DNA from: Fusibacter sp963666805
Lineage (GTDB): Bacteria; Bacillota; Clostridia; Peptostreptococcales; Acidaminobacteraceae
Length of the DNA: 64,000 nt
Direction: 5' to 3'
Assembly (NCBI GenBank): GCA_963666805.2
Contig: CAXXWR010000006.1
Location: forward strand, 1,189,489-1,253,488
Numbering within the stretch: position 1 is the stretch's first letter; every line of letters starts with the position of its first letter. Positions 52,548 to 62,708 of this stretch are shown here, in pieces. Position numbers and translations under genes: made by a program. The notes beneath the pieces were generated by a model that saw only the letters and a list, made by a program, of their open reading frames with translations, was not told the DNA's origin and made no database searches.

Positions 52548-53930
52548 ATGGATAACAATTTAAACAAAAGGGATGGATTTTCATCCAGACTGGGGATTAT
52601 TGCAGCTGCGGCAGGATCTGCAATAGGGTTAGGTAATATATGGAAGTTCCCTTATATTACTGGCGTTTACGGAGGAGCGGCATTTATCATTGTTTACCTC
52701 TTCTGTATTGCTTTAATTGGATTACCAGTTATGCTATCAGAGTTTACACTCGGTAGACGTGCACAGCTTAATGCCATAGGCACATTCAAAAAACTCAAAC
52801 CAAACTCACCGTGGTTTGTCACTGGATGGTTAGGCTTTATTGCTGCATTTGTTATATTATCGTTCTATAGTGTTATTGCTGGATGGACATTAAGCTATGT
52901 TTTCAGTGCGATAATGAACAAGTTTGCAGGGGTTAATCCAGAAGGCGTTACCAATATGTTCAACTCACTTGTTTCTAATGGGTGGCAGCCGATTCTTTGG
53001 CAAATAATTTTCATGATTATTACAGCAAGTGTTATTCTTGGCGGGGTTAAAAATGGGATTGAAAAGTATTCTAAAATATTGATGCCACTATTATTAGTGA
53101 TTATTATTGTTCTTGATATTCGTTCAATCACATTAAATGGAGCTGGACAAGGTCTTGCTTTCCTATTTAAACCGGACTGGAGTAAATTACATGCAGCAGG
53201 TGTTATGTCGGCCTTAGGGCATGCCTTTTTCTCTTTATCACTTGGTATGGGAACGATGATTACCTATGGATCATATATAGGGAAGAAAGAAAATCTTGGG
53301 GCGACTACTTTACAAGTAACCCTTGCTGATACAGCAATAGCTTTATTAGCAGGACTTGCTATTTTCCCAGCAGTATTTGCCTTTGGTATTGAACCTACTT
53401 CTGGACCAAGTCTTGTATTTATTACGTTACCAAATGTTTTCAATCAAATGCCACTGGGTTATATATTTGCTATTTTGTTCTTCTTGTTATTAGCTGTTGC
53501 CGCACTGACCTCTTCAATTTCAATTTTAGAAGTTGTCGTTGCTTATTTTGTAGAAGAACGTGGCTTCAATAGAAAGAAAGCAACTATTCTTTCAGCAACA
53601 GCCATCACCCTTTTAGGTGCCTTTGAATCATTAACCAATGGACCATTAGACGGCCTTTTCAAATTACCTTTATTAAAGGGTGGTATTGTTCATATGTATG
53701 GGTTCTTTGACTGGATGATTGAAATGTCAGATTTACTCTTGCCAATTGGCGGTTTCTTTATTGCAGTCTTTATTGGTTGGATTATGAAGCCAGACGATGT
53801 TAAAGATGAAATTACAAATGGGGGTACACGTGCAGTTTCTTGGTATGGCCTATTTAGATTTGTTATTAAGTTTATAGCACCGATACTCATTCTTATTACA
53901 TTCTTGAACCTCATGTTTGGATGGTTATAG
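52548..53930 (+). CDS. Sodium-dependent transporter, NSS (SNF) family
   Basis: A 460-residue LeuT-fold symporter with eleven or so membrane helices. The N-terminus SRLGIIAAAAGSAIGLGNIWKFPYITGVYGGAAF is the family sodium/substrate signature in helix 1. YSVIAGWTLSYVFSA (helix 3) and LGHAFFSLSLGMGTMITYGSY (helix 6) follow. Bacterial members usually carry amino acids with sodium; the substrate here cannot be told. It is a single gene with a strong GGAGGGG site and its own terminator. Confidence 0.95.
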   Translation: MDNNLNKRDGFSSRLGIIAAAAGSAIGLGNIWKFPYITGVYGGAAFIIVYLFCIALIGLPVMLSEFTLGRRAQLNAIGTFKKLKPNSPWFVTGWLGFIAAFVILSFYSVIAGWTLSYVFSAIMNKFAGVNPEGVTNMFNSLVSNGWQPILWQIIFMIITASVILGGVKNGIEKYSKILMPLLLVIIIVLDIRSITLNGAGQGLAFLFKPDWSKLHAAGVMSALGHAFFSLSLGMGTMITYGSYIGKKENLGATTLQVTLADTAIALLAGLAIFPAVFAFGIEPTSGPSLVFITLPNVFNQMPLGYIFAILFFLLLAVAALTSSISILEVVVAYFVEERGFNRKKATILSATAITLLGAFESLTNGPLDGLFKLPLLKGGIVHMYGFFDWMIEMSDLLLPIGGFFIAVFIGWIMKPDDVKDEITNGGTRAVSWYGLFRFVIKFIAPILILITFLNLMFGWL

Positions 53931-53953
53931 AAATTAAACAATAAGTAATATAT

Positions 53954-54018
53954 AAATGGTGTAAGACACAAGAGGCTAGACGAAAGTCTAGCAAATGTGC
54001 TTTACACCATTTTTTTTC
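53954..54018 (+). terminator. Long rod-like terminator after the symporter
   Basis: AAATGGTGTAA (53954-53964) pairs with TTACACCATTT (54002-54012), then CACA/TGTG, and a GCTAGAC/GTCTAGC stem capped by a GAAA tetraloop (53974-53992 region), followed by a long T-run. Confidence 0.88.
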
Positions 54019-54129
54019 AAGATAATCAAGAGAGGGCTTAAGTCATGTAACATTGATAGAATACCATGATAAGTATTTGGGACTTAAGCTGACTTGAACG
54101 TTCAGTTGATGACTTATGAATGATGAAAC

Positions 54130-54558
54130 TTATAATTTATAGCTTGTAATCTCTTCACAATAAGAACATTCATATTCTAATTTACCATTGGCTTTAATGA
54201 GTTTAAAAGTTGGAATAGCATAATCATCGGTATGTGTAATACATCTGGGATTATTGCAGACAATGCCACCTTTGATTTCTTGCGGAATTTGAACACGATG
54301 TTTTTCCACTAAGTGATTGTCTTTGATGATATTTACCGTAATATTTTGATCAATCAATCCTAGAACATCCATATTGACATCAAAAGTATTTTCAATTTTG
54401 ATAATATCTTTTGCGCCAAGTGCACCACTTGATACATTCATCAATAAAACCACAGGATTATTAGTTTGACTAAATAACTTATTAAAAATCTTGATACCTT
54501 TTCCAGCTTTTATATGATCAATAACAATACCGTTTTCAATCCCTTTAACCTCTAGCAT
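54130..54558 (-). CDS. pyrI: Aspartate carbamoyltransferase regulatory subunit
   Basis: PyrI binds nucleotide effectors and gives allosteric control to PyrB. The 142-residue product starts at ATG 54558, MLEVKGIENGIVIDHIKAGKG; a longer open frame upstream is a shadow of pyrB. The C-terminal zinc domain has Cys101, Cys106, Cys131 and Cys134. Its first 14 bases overlap the end of pyrB. A pyrI gene is found in Clostridia and Enterobacteria but not in Bacillus. Confidence 0.95.
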   Translation of the reverse strand: MLEVKGIENGIVIDHIKAGKGIKIFNKLFSQTNNPVVLLMNVSSGALGAKDIIKIENTFDVNMDVLGLIDQNITVNIIKDNHLVEKHRVQIPQEIKGGIVCNNPRCITHTDDYAIPTFKLIKANGKLEYECSYCEEITSYKL

Positions 54559-55474
54559 AAGGACCCACCTCCAATAATTTAGTAATAAGAGCCATTCTAA
54601 TATAAACACCCATTTGAGCTTGTTCAAAATAAACAGCTCTAGGATCATCATCTACACTGTAGTCAATTTCATTGACACGGGGAAGGGGATGCATAACAAT
54701 CATATCTTCACGTGCATCTTTAAGTTTGTCACGTGTCAATTTATAAGAATTTTTAAGTTTCAAGTAGTCTTCTTCATTAAAGAAACGCTCTTTTTGTATA
54801 CGTGTCATATATAAGACGTCAATCTCATCGATGATCTCTTCAATATAAGTTACTTCTACTAATTCGACCTTATAGTCTTCAATCAGTTGACGTTTGAGAG
54901 CGGAAGGTAGTCTCAACTCTGGTGGAGAAATAAGATAAAATTTATCATTTCCAAAGCGAGCGAGTGTACGAATGAGTGAATGGACTGTACGGCCATATTT
55001 TAAATCACCGCAGAAAGCCACATGGTGCCCATCAATTTTACCTTTAAAACGTTTGATCGTAATAAGATCAGTAAGAGTTTGAGTTGGATGTTGATGTCCT
55101 CCATCACCCGCATTGATAACAGGAACGTTAGAATATTGAGAGGCTAGTTTGGGTGCACCTTCTTTAGGATGTCTCATAACAATAATATCAGAATAGTAGC
55201 CCATGACCTTAATCGTATCGGCGAGACTTTCCCCTTTACTGGTTGAAGAAGTGTTCGCATCTGCAAACCCTACGACATTACCACCAAGACGCATCATAGC
55301 GCTGTCAAAGCTAAATTTTGTACGTGTGCTGGGTTCGAAAAAGAGAGAAGCCAGTATTTTTCCTTCACATGCTTTGTTAAAAATGCGTGGGTTTTCAAAC
55401 ATGTCTAGTCCGAAATCAACCATCTCCATGATTTCTTCAACAGATAGGTCTTCCGGTTCAATAAGATGTCTCAT
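54545..55474 (-). CDS. pyrB: Aspartate carbamoyltransferase catalytic subunit
   Basis: It makes carbamoyl-aspartate, the first committed step of UMP synthesis. The 309-residue product has the carbamoyl-phosphate site STRTKFSF (49-56), the NAGDGGHQHPTQTLTDL block and HPLPRVNEID. AAAGGAGGA precedes the ATG. It forms an operon with pyrI, transcribed divergently from pyrC, and has a PyrR-like attenuator in its leader. Confidence 0.97.
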   Translation of the reverse strand: MRHLIEPEDLSVEEIMEMVDFGLDMFENPRIFNKACEGKILASLFFEPSTRTKFSFDSAMMRLGGNVVGFADANTSSTSKGESLADTIKVMGYYSDIIVMRHPKEGAPKLASQYSNVPVINAGDGGHQHPTQTLTDLITIKRFKGKIDGHHVAFCGDLKYGRTVHSLIRTLARFGNDKFYLISPPELRLPSALKRQLIEDYKVELVEVTYIEEIIDEIDVLYMTRIQKERFFNEEDYLKLKNSYKLTRDKLKDAREDMIVMHPLPRVNEIDYSVDDDPRAVYFEQAQMGVYIRMALITKLLEVGPYARG

Positions 55475-55564
55475 ATAATCCTCCTTTTGATTTCACAGAA
55501 TCACATTAAAGTAGAACAGTTTTTAGGTGCCCTTTATAAGTCAGTACAGGTTAAAAATTGCTAT

Positions 55565-55598
55565 AAAAAAACCTCTTACGAAAAGTCGTAAGAGGTTT
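55565..55598 (-). terminator. pyrB leader attenuator terminator
   Basis: AACCTCTTACGA and TCGTAAGAGGTT form a perfect 12-bp stem (55570-55581 with 55586-55597). On the minus strand it is followed by a T-run, placing a terminator about 90 nt before pyrB. Confidence 0.9.
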
Positions 55599-55685
55599 AA
55601 ATTGTATAATTAGCTTCATTGAGAAAGTTAGCCCGATTTAAAACTTTAAAACGCCAACTCGCCTATGTAAGTTAATGACACATCA

Positions 55686-55714
55686 CCTTATCGACCTCTC
55701 GGATCAATTTAAAA
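55686..55714 (-). promoter_or_regulatory. PyrR-binding-like RNA element in the pyrB leader
   Basis: On the minus strand the leader reads TTGATCCGAGAGGTCGATAAGG, preceded by TTAAA. It matches the PyrR anti-antiterminator layout with a GAGAG terminal loop on a short GATC/GGTC stem and a following AAGG. It lies between promoter and terminator as expected. Confidence 0.75.
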
Positions 55715-55737
55715 GAGTGTTTCTATAACCAAATTCA

Positions 55738-55766
55738 TCATAACATATTCGCAAAGACTTGGTCAA
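55738..55766 (-). promoter_or_regulatory. pyrBI promoter
   Basis: Minus-strand TTGACC (55761-55766), a 17-nt spacer and TTATGA (55738-55743). Confidence 0.65.
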
Positions 55767-55825
55767 TAAGACAATTATTACAAAAAACACATGAATAAAC
55801 GTCTATTCTTTTTTATTGATAAAAC

Positions 55826-55854
55826 TTGACATTCAAAATTTACTATGTTAAATT
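55826..55854 (+). promoter_or_regulatory. pyrCFKD promoter
   Basis: TTGACA (55826-55831), a 17-nt spacer and TAAATT (55849-55854). Confidence 0.7.
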
Positions 55855-55871
55855 GTAGAAAATTATATAGC

Positions 55872-55903
55872 ACCTTTAATCAGGTACGAGAGACCTGCAA
55901 GGT
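55872..55903 (+). promoter_or_regulatory. PyrR-binding-like RNA element in the pyrC leader
   Basis: ACCTTTAATCAGGTACGAGAG followed by ACCTGCAAGGT: a lower ACCTT/AAGGT helix, an upper CAGGT/ACCTG helix and a GAGAG loop, the standard PyrR site. A second hairpin AATAAGC/GCTTATT (55923-55942) follows and then the terminator. Confidence 0.8.
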
Positions 55904-55955
55904 AAACACAAAAGAAGATGATAATAAGCGAAGAGGCTTATTCTATTTAAATGCA

Positions 55956-55987
55956 AACACCTAGCAGGCAGCTAGGTGTTTTTTTAT
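55956..55987 (+). terminator. pyrC leader attenuator terminator
   Basis: AACACCTAGC (55956-55965) pairs perfectly with GCTAGGTGTT (55971-55980), loop AGGCA, followed by a T-run. It lies 32 bp before the pyrC start. Confidence 0.9.
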
Positions 55988-56018
55988 GTCACGAAATTGC
56001 ATAAATAAGGGAGGTAAC

Positions 56019-57317
56019 ATGAAAAAAATCATCAAAGACGCATGGGTTATAAGCCCTGAAAATCACTTGAATGGGAATTATCATATCCTCATTGAAAATG
56101 ATAAAATTCAAAAGGTGATTTCCGCTGAAACACAAGATACTAGCCAATTAGAGATTATAGATTCGATGCAATCAGATTCACAAGTTGAAGTCATAGAAGC
56201 GAAAGACACTTTACTTATTCCTGGACTTATAGATTTGCATGTTCATTTGAGAGAGCCTGGTTTTGAATACAAAGAAACGATATATACCGGAAGTCGTGCT
56301 TGTGCTAAGGGCGGGTACACAACGGTTGCCTGTATGCCGAATACCAAACCAGCACTTGATTCAGTTGACCACCTTAATATGTTAAAAGATATTATAAGAA
56401 AAGATAGCCTTATAGACATTAGACCAATAGGTGCCATTACACATAATATAGCAGGTGAAAGCCTAACCGACCATCAAGCACTCCTTGAAGCAGGTGCACT
56501 TGCCCTTTCAGATGATGGACATACAACCATGAATCCAGATTATATGATCAAAGCTTTTGAAGCTTCACGTCAGTTTAACCGTCCTGTTATTACACATTCA
56601 GAAGACCATACCATTACAGAACAATATCAAGATGAAATTTATCCGATAGAAGCAGAATACAAAATAGTAGAGAGAGATGTTGAATTATGTCGAATCTCAC
56701 AAGGCATTTTACATGTGGCGCATGTGAGTGGTCATCAAGCACTTGAAAGTATTAGGAAAGGCAAAGCATCAGGTGTAGAAGTGACATGCGAAGTCGCACC
56801 ACATCATTTTGCACTTAATAATACAATAATAGATACCCACGTGGCAAGTGCCAAAGTCAATCCTCCTATTAGAACGCCTAAAGAACAAGAGGCACTCATC
56901 GAAGGGATACGTTCAGGACTTGTAGATATTATTGCAACGGATCATGCCCCTCATGATAAAAAGAGTAAAGCACAAGATTATGCCAAAGCAGCTTATGGCA
57001 TTTCAGGCATAGAAAGTGCATGGCAGATTTCTTACACCAAATTGGTTTTAGAAGAAAAAATTCCGCTTGAGCATATGATTGCTATGATGACCAGTCAACC
57101 AGCAAAAATAGGGCGATTAGAAAAAGTAGGGTGTATTCAAGAAGGTTATTATGCTAATTTAACGTTTATTGATTTAGAATCAGAATCTATTATTGATCCG
57201 GATAACTTTATTTCAAAAGGTAAAAACTCACCTTTTAAAGGTTACCCTGTCAAAAGTCAAGTTATAAGAACCATGTATAGAGGAGAAACCGTTTATTTTG
57301 AAGGAGGTCAATTATGA
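56019..57317 (+). CDS. pyrC: Dihydroorotase
   Basis: It cyclises carbamoyl-aspartate to dihydroorotate. The frame is open from 55986, but ATG 56019 follows GGGAGGTAAC and gives 432 residues. The metal motif DLHVHLREPG has His74 and His76, CMPNTKPALDS follows, and IIATDHAPHDKKSK carries the later Asp. The N-domain has an unusual acidic/serine insert (about 38-60). The stop overlaps the pyrF start (ATGA). Confidence 0.96.
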   Translation: MKKIIKDAWVISPENHLNGNYHILIENDKIQKVISAETQDTSQLEIIDSMQSDSQVEVIEAKDTLLIPGLIDLHVHLREPGFEYKETIYTGSRACAKGGYTTVACMPNTKPALDSVDHLNMLKDIIRKDSLIDIRPIGAITHNIAGESLTDHQALLEAGALALSDDGHTTMNPDYMIKAFEASRQFNRPVITHSEDHTITEQYQDEIYPIEAEYKIVERDVELCRISQGILHVAHVSGHQALESIRKGKASGVEVTCEVAPHHFALNNTIIDTHVASAKVNPPIRTPKEQEALIEGIRSGLVDIIATDHAPHDKKSKAQDYAKAAYGISGIESAWQISYTKLVLEEKIPLEHMIAMMTSQPAKIGRLEKVGCIQEGYYANLTFIDLESESIIDPDNFISKGKNSPFKGYPVKSQVIRTMYRGETVYFEGGQL

Positions 57318-58252
57318 TCATTGATCAATTAATTGAAAGTATCATAGCAAAGCAAAGTCCAATCGTTGTCGGTTTAGATCCAAGATTAGAAAGTTTACCA
57401 CCCGAAATTGTCAAAGAAGCCATCAATCAATATGGAGAAAGTCTTGAAGCGGCAGCCAATGCCATCTTACAGTTTAACAAAGGCATTATTGATGCCGTTT
57501 ATGAAGAAGTTCCAGCAGTTAAACCTCAAATTGCTTTTTACGAGCAATACGGTATTGAGGGTCTAAAAGCTTATAAAGAAACGTGTGAATATGCCAAGTC
57601 AAAAGGCCTTATCGTTATTGCAGATGTCAAGAGAGGTGATATTGGCTCAACATCAAAGGCCTATTCAAATGCCTTTTTAGGTAGCGTGCAAGTAGGCAAT
57701 ACAAAACTTAAAGCCTTCCACTCAGATTTTCTTACCATCAATCCCTATTTAGGAGATGATTGTATGAGAGAATTTATGGCAGACATTAAAGCCAATGATA
57801 AAGGGATGTTTATCCTTGTTAAAACATCTAATCCAACATCAGGGCAATTACAAGATTTAATGACGGGAGATTACAGAATATACGAAAAGACTGCACAAAT
57901 CGTTGACCAATGGAATCAAGAAAATGTGGGCGAAAAAGGCTATTCTCCTATTGGAGCCGTAGTAGGAGCCACTTATCCAGAAGAGCTTAAACGCCTAAGA
58001 GCACAAATGCCAAAAGCTTTTCTATTAGTACCCGGTTATGGCGCACAAGGCGGTGGGGCCCAAGAAGTTCTTGAAGCATTTGATGATAATGGTCTGGGTG
58101 CTATTATCAATAGCTCAAGAGGTATTATATTTGCATACCAAAAAATGGATTTACCCTACCAAGAAGCAGCTAAAAAAGCAGTCCTAGAAATGAAAAAAGA
58201 TATTCTAGAAACACTGAAGGCGAATGGCAAAGCACGCTCATATATGAAATAG
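57314..58252 (+). CDS. pyrF: Orotidine-5'-phosphate decarboxylase (type 2)
   Basis: It converts OMP to UMP. The 312-residue length and PIVVGLDPRLESLP start are those of the long type 2 subfamily. The catalytic ADVKRGDIGSTS begins near residue 103 with Asp104, Lys106 and Asp109, and LVPGYGAQGGG near the C-terminus forms the phosphate grip. It overlaps pyrC by 4 bp. pyrE, the preceding step, is not in the window. Confidence 0.96.
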   Translation: MIIDQLIESIIAKQSPIVVGLDPRLESLPPEIVKEAINQYGESLEAAANAILQFNKGIIDAVYEEVPAVKPQIAFYEQYGIEGLKAYKETCEYAKSKGLIVIADVKRGDIGSTSKAYSNAFLGSVQVGNTKLKAFHSDFLTINPYLGDDCMREFMADIKANDKGMFILVKTSNPTSGQLQDLMTGDYRIYEKTAQIVDQWNQENVGEKGYSPIGAVVGATYPEELKRLRAQMPKAFLLVPGYGAQGGGAQEVLEAFDDNGLGAIINSSRGIIFAYQKMDLPYQEAAKKAVLEMKKDILETLKANGKARSYMK

Positions 58253-58342
58253 CATGTGAGTTGGGAAGTGATTAATGAATCTGTTAATCGAGTAGAATAG
58301 ATAATGACAAGGATATCAGTATAATGATTTAGAGGAGAAAAC

Positions 58343-59119
58343 ATGAAATTTCAAGGATTAGTCAAAATAATACAAAAAAATTGGCTGACAGAAGAGACGG
58401 TTCAATTTATAGTAGAAAGACCTGAACAACTGGATACCATCCACCCCGGACAATTCTTTCAATTAAAATCAAAGAGTGTACTACTAAGAAGACCAATATC
58501 AGTAAGTGGTATAGGGGCACATACTCTTGAATTTACAATTAAGATATTAGGAGAAGGGACTCAAAGTTTGAGCCAGTTAAAAGTTGAAGAGACACTTGAT
58601 ATCATAGGGCCCTTGGGGAATGGTTATGAAGTAGGAGATGAAAGTAAGGTTTTGATTGTTGGAGGGGGAATCGGCGTAGCCCCTCAAAAAGGATTAATAG
58701 AGCGTTTATCACCTAAAACACATGTAACAAGCATTCTAGGATTTAAAGAAGATCCCTATCTGTTAGATTCCTTTAAAGCACTTTCAAATGATTTAATTAT
58801 TATGTCTGAAAAGAATCAAAACTATCAAATAGGATTTGTAACGACCCCTTTAGAGGCATTGCTTTCTAAAGGTGAGCGATTTGAAGCCATCTACTGTTGT
58901 GGTCCAGAAGCCATGTTTAAAAGTGTTCTTAAAGTACTTGAAAAATATCATCAGCGTGCGCAATTTTTAATGGAAGAAAAAATGGCATGTGGTATAGGAG
59001 CCTGCCTTGTGTGCACTTGTAAAATAAAAGATAAAAATAAACAAGACGGTTTTAAGCATGCCAAAATGTGTAAAGATGGCCCTATGTTTTATTCAGATGA
59101 GGTGATGATAAATGACTAA
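58343..59119 (+). CDS. pyrK: Dihydroorotate dehydrogenase electron-transfer subunit
   Basis: PyrK passes electrons from PyrD to NAD through FAD and a 2Fe-2S cluster. The 258-residue product has a ferredoxin-reductase fold with LLRRPISVSG (FAD), GGGIGVAPQKGL (NAD) and cluster cysteines 216, 221, 224 and 243. It overlaps pyrD by 8 bp and follows pyrF by 90 bp. Its presence defines a class 1B, NAD-linked enzyme. Confidence 0.96.
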   Translation: MKFQGLVKIIQKNWLTEETVQFIVERPEQLDTIHPGQFFQLKSKSVLLRRPISVSGIGAHTLEFTIKILGEGTQSLSQLKVEETLDIIGPLGNGYEVGDESKVLIVGGGIGVAPQKGLIERLSPKTHVTSILGFKEDPYLLDSFKALSNDLIIMSEKNQNYQIGFVTTPLEALLSKGERFEAIYCCGPEAMFKSVLKVLEKYHQRAQFLMEEKMACGIGACLVCTCKIKDKNKQDGFKHAKMCKDGPMFYSDEVMIND

Positions 59120-60026
59120 TAATATGAAAGTTGATTTAAATGGCCTTATTTTGAAAAATCCTATTACTGTTGCTTCAGGAACTTTTGGTTTTGGCAGAGA
59201 ATACGCAGAGTTAATAGACCTTAACCAACTGGGGGCTATTTCAGTCAAAGGATTAACTTTAGAAGAGAGACAGGGTAACAGCGGTAAAAGAATTGCTGAA
59301 ACGCCTATGGGAATGATCAATAGCGTTGGATTACAAAATCCAGGTGTCCACACCTTTATAAAAGAAGAAATTCCATTCTTGAGACAATTTGATACTAAAA
59401 TAATAGCTAATATCAATGGGAATACCATAGAAGAATATGTTAAAATGGCACACATCTTAGATCAAGAAGATGTCGATTCCATTGAACTTAATATCTCTTG
59501 CCCCAATGTCAAAAATGGCGGATTAGCTTTTGGCACAAACCCTCAAGTCGTGAGAGAAATAGTGAGAGCAGTAAGAAAAGCGAGTCAAAAACACCTTATT
59601 GTTAAATTGTCTCCTAACGTAACGGATATAAAGCCAATTGCAGTAATTTGTGAAGAAGAAGGGGCAGATTGTTTATCACTTATTAATACCTTATCGGGGA
59701 TGGTTATTGATATATATAAGAAGAAAACCGTGCTAGATAGAAAAAGTGGAGGTCTTTCAGGACCAGCAGTAAAACCAGTAGCAGTTAAATTAGTACATGA
59801 TGTTTACAATAGTGTCAGCATACCCATACTGGGGATGGGGGGGATTAGTTGCGGAACAGATGCAATAGAATTTTTGTTAGCAGGAGCAAATGCGATAGCC
59901 GTAGGCACAGCCAACTTTGTTAATCCAAAAGTGACCTTAAATATATTAGAAGAGATAAAAACCTATATGGAACAAATGAACATTGATCAAGTAAGTCAAA
60001 TAACAGGTGCATTAAATCAAGAATAG
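59112..60026 (+). CDS. pyrD: Dihydroorotate dehydrogenase, class 1B catalytic subunit
   Basis: It oxidises dihydroorotate to orotate. The 304-residue product has VASGTFGFGREYAELIDLNQLGAISVKG, NISCPNVKNGG with the catalytic Cys130 and GMGGISCGTDAIEFLLAGANAIAVGTANF (FMN phosphate site). Together with pyrK it forms the NAD-dependent 1B enzyme. It is the last pyr gene here; a weak AGAGAGG/CCTCTCT stem (60078-60125) may end the operon. Confidence 0.96.
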   Translation: MTNNMKVDLNGLILKNPITVASGTFGFGREYAELIDLNQLGAISVKGLTLEERQGNSGKRIAETPMGMINSVGLQNPGVHTFIKEEIPFLRQFDTKIIANINGNTIEEYVKMAHILDQEDVDSIELNISCPNVKNGGLAFGTNPQVVREIVRAVRKASQKHLIVKLSPNVTDIKPIAVICEEEGADCLSLINTLSGMVIDIYKKKTVLDRKSGGLSGPAVKPVAVKLVHDVYNSVSIPILGMGGISCGTDAIEFLLAGANAIAVGTANFVNPKVTLNILEEIKTYMEQMNIDQVSQITGALNQE

Positions 60027-60356
60027 AATTTAAAGCTTGATCTGTACCCGCATTCTCATCAATGCATTGGATGATGAAGAGAGGAACCTTATAAGTTGAT
60101 CTAAAAGATGAATAGAGGCCTCTCTTTATTCTTAAATAAAGAGTAGAATCAATTAATGATAGAATGATTATTGAAGGTATAAGATAAAGCAAGGCTTTAA
60201 TTCATTTTGAGGTCTAAAGACAATTAACTGATTTTTTTCAAAAAAAGATTGACTCGATTTAGAGCTGAAACCTGTAAAATCAATAGATTGAACGAATTAA
60301 AAATAGAAGTATGAATAGAATTAATTATCTGAATATTAATTATTTCAAAAAAGGTG

Positions 60357-60385
60357 TTGACGAGGTTATTATTCTGTAGTAAGAT
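60357..60385 (+). promoter_or_regulatory. rRNA operon promoter P1
   Basis: TTGACG (60357-60362), a 17-nt spacer and TAAGAT (60380-60385). Confidence 0.75.
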
Positions 60386-60497
60386 AGTCAAGCAGTCATC
60401 ACTGACCGCAACATTTCAATCAAAAGTAACCTGTTAATTAAGTTAAGAAGTTGTAAATAGAAAGTAAAAAACTTTTAAAAAAACTTCGAAAAAGATG

Positions 60498-60526
60498 TTG
60501 ACATGAAAAACGATTGATGATATTAT
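60498..60526 (+). promoter_or_regulatory. rRNA operon promoter P2
   Basis: TTGACA (60498-60503), a 17-nt spacer and TATTAT (60521-60526), with an A-rich stretch upstream that could serve as an UP element. Confidence 0.85.
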
Positions 60527-60573
60527 AAGTAAGTCGCCGCAAGGTGTTAAACACTTTCGGATGACGGTTAAGG

Positions 60574-60599
60574 ACTTTGAAAATTGAATAGCGCAAATG
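60574..60599 (+). promoter_or_regulatory. Antitermination-like box and 16S processing strand
   Basis: ACTTTGAAAATTG (60574-60586) recurs before 23S at 62486-62498 and resembles the conserved Firmicute rRNA leader box. AATAGCGCAAATG (60587-60599) is perfectly complementary to 62320-62332 beyond the 16S 3' end, forming the long stem cut by RNase III. Confidence 0.75.
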
Positions 60600-60772
60600 A
60601 ATTAAAAAACACGCAATTCCTTGACGGAGAGCGATTGGAACTTTAGGGTTTCGATTGAAGGAAGTTAAAGAAAACAAGTGATAAAGCAGATTCGAAAGAA
60701 TCAACGGAAACGTTTGTAGAAATACAAACAAGCAAGTTAGCTCGTTTTGAGATAACAGGCAAACATTAAATT

Positions 60773-62314
<1,542 letters not shown>

Positions 62315-62385
62315 TTAGACATTTGCGCTATTTGATTTTGAGAGTCCTTTAAAAAGGAAACTCAAAAGAAGAAAAAGAGACCAGT

Positions 62386-62461
62386 GGGGGTTTAGCTCAG
62401 CTGGGAGAGCACCTGCCTTGCACGCAGGGGGTCAAGAGTTCGAATCTCTTAATCTCCACCA
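62386..62461 (+). tRNA. tRNA-Ala(TGC)
   Basis: Cloverleaf of 76 nt with encoded CCA. The anticodon loop CTTGCAC carries TGC at 62419-62421, in a CCTGC/GCAGG stem, with TAGCTCAGCTGGGAGAGC as D arm and GAGTTCGAATCTC as T arm. The acceptor stem has two G-T pairs. It is the only tRNA in the 16S-23S spacer. Confidence 0.97.
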
Positions 62462-62708
62462 TTAACTTTTTTTCATCAAACTTGAACTTTGAAAATTGCA
62501 TATAGAAGAGAAACCGACTATTAAATAAGTGAAAACTTATCAAATAATCACAAACACAAGCAGTTAGTTGACAGTTTGCATAGCAAACGTCAAAGTGGAA
62601 AAGTCAATTCTAAGAATTGATGGCCACAAAATAATCAAACTTAGAGTAACATCTAAGAAAAAAGATTTCAAACTGTCTAGTATAAAACTAAAACTCTAAC
62701 GAGGTTTA
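62462..62708 (+). other. Spacer between tRNA-Ala and 23S
   Basis: 247 bp of transcribed spacer with the second copy of ACTTTGAAAATTG (62486-62498). It shows short inverted repeats but no further tRNA. Confidence 0.7.

Larger units (their letters stand above)
55475..56018. other. 544-bp divergent pyr control region
   Basis: The gap between pyrB (minus) and pyrC (plus) holds two promoters, two PyrR-like RNA sites and two terminator hairpins, one set for each direction, as listed separately. No protein gene is seen. Confidence 0.8.
60027..60772 (+). other. 746-bp region upstream of the rRNA operon
   Basis: No protein gene. It holds a weak pyrD terminator candidate, a possible promoter TTGACT-N18-TGTAAA (60249-60278), two good promoters (60357 and 60498), and the transcribed leader with the 16S processing strand. 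Confidence 0.7.

Noticed and set aside
54559..54651. Longer pyrI start
   Set aside because: The extra residues are a frame-shifted reading of pyrB. ATG 54558 gives the family N-terminus.
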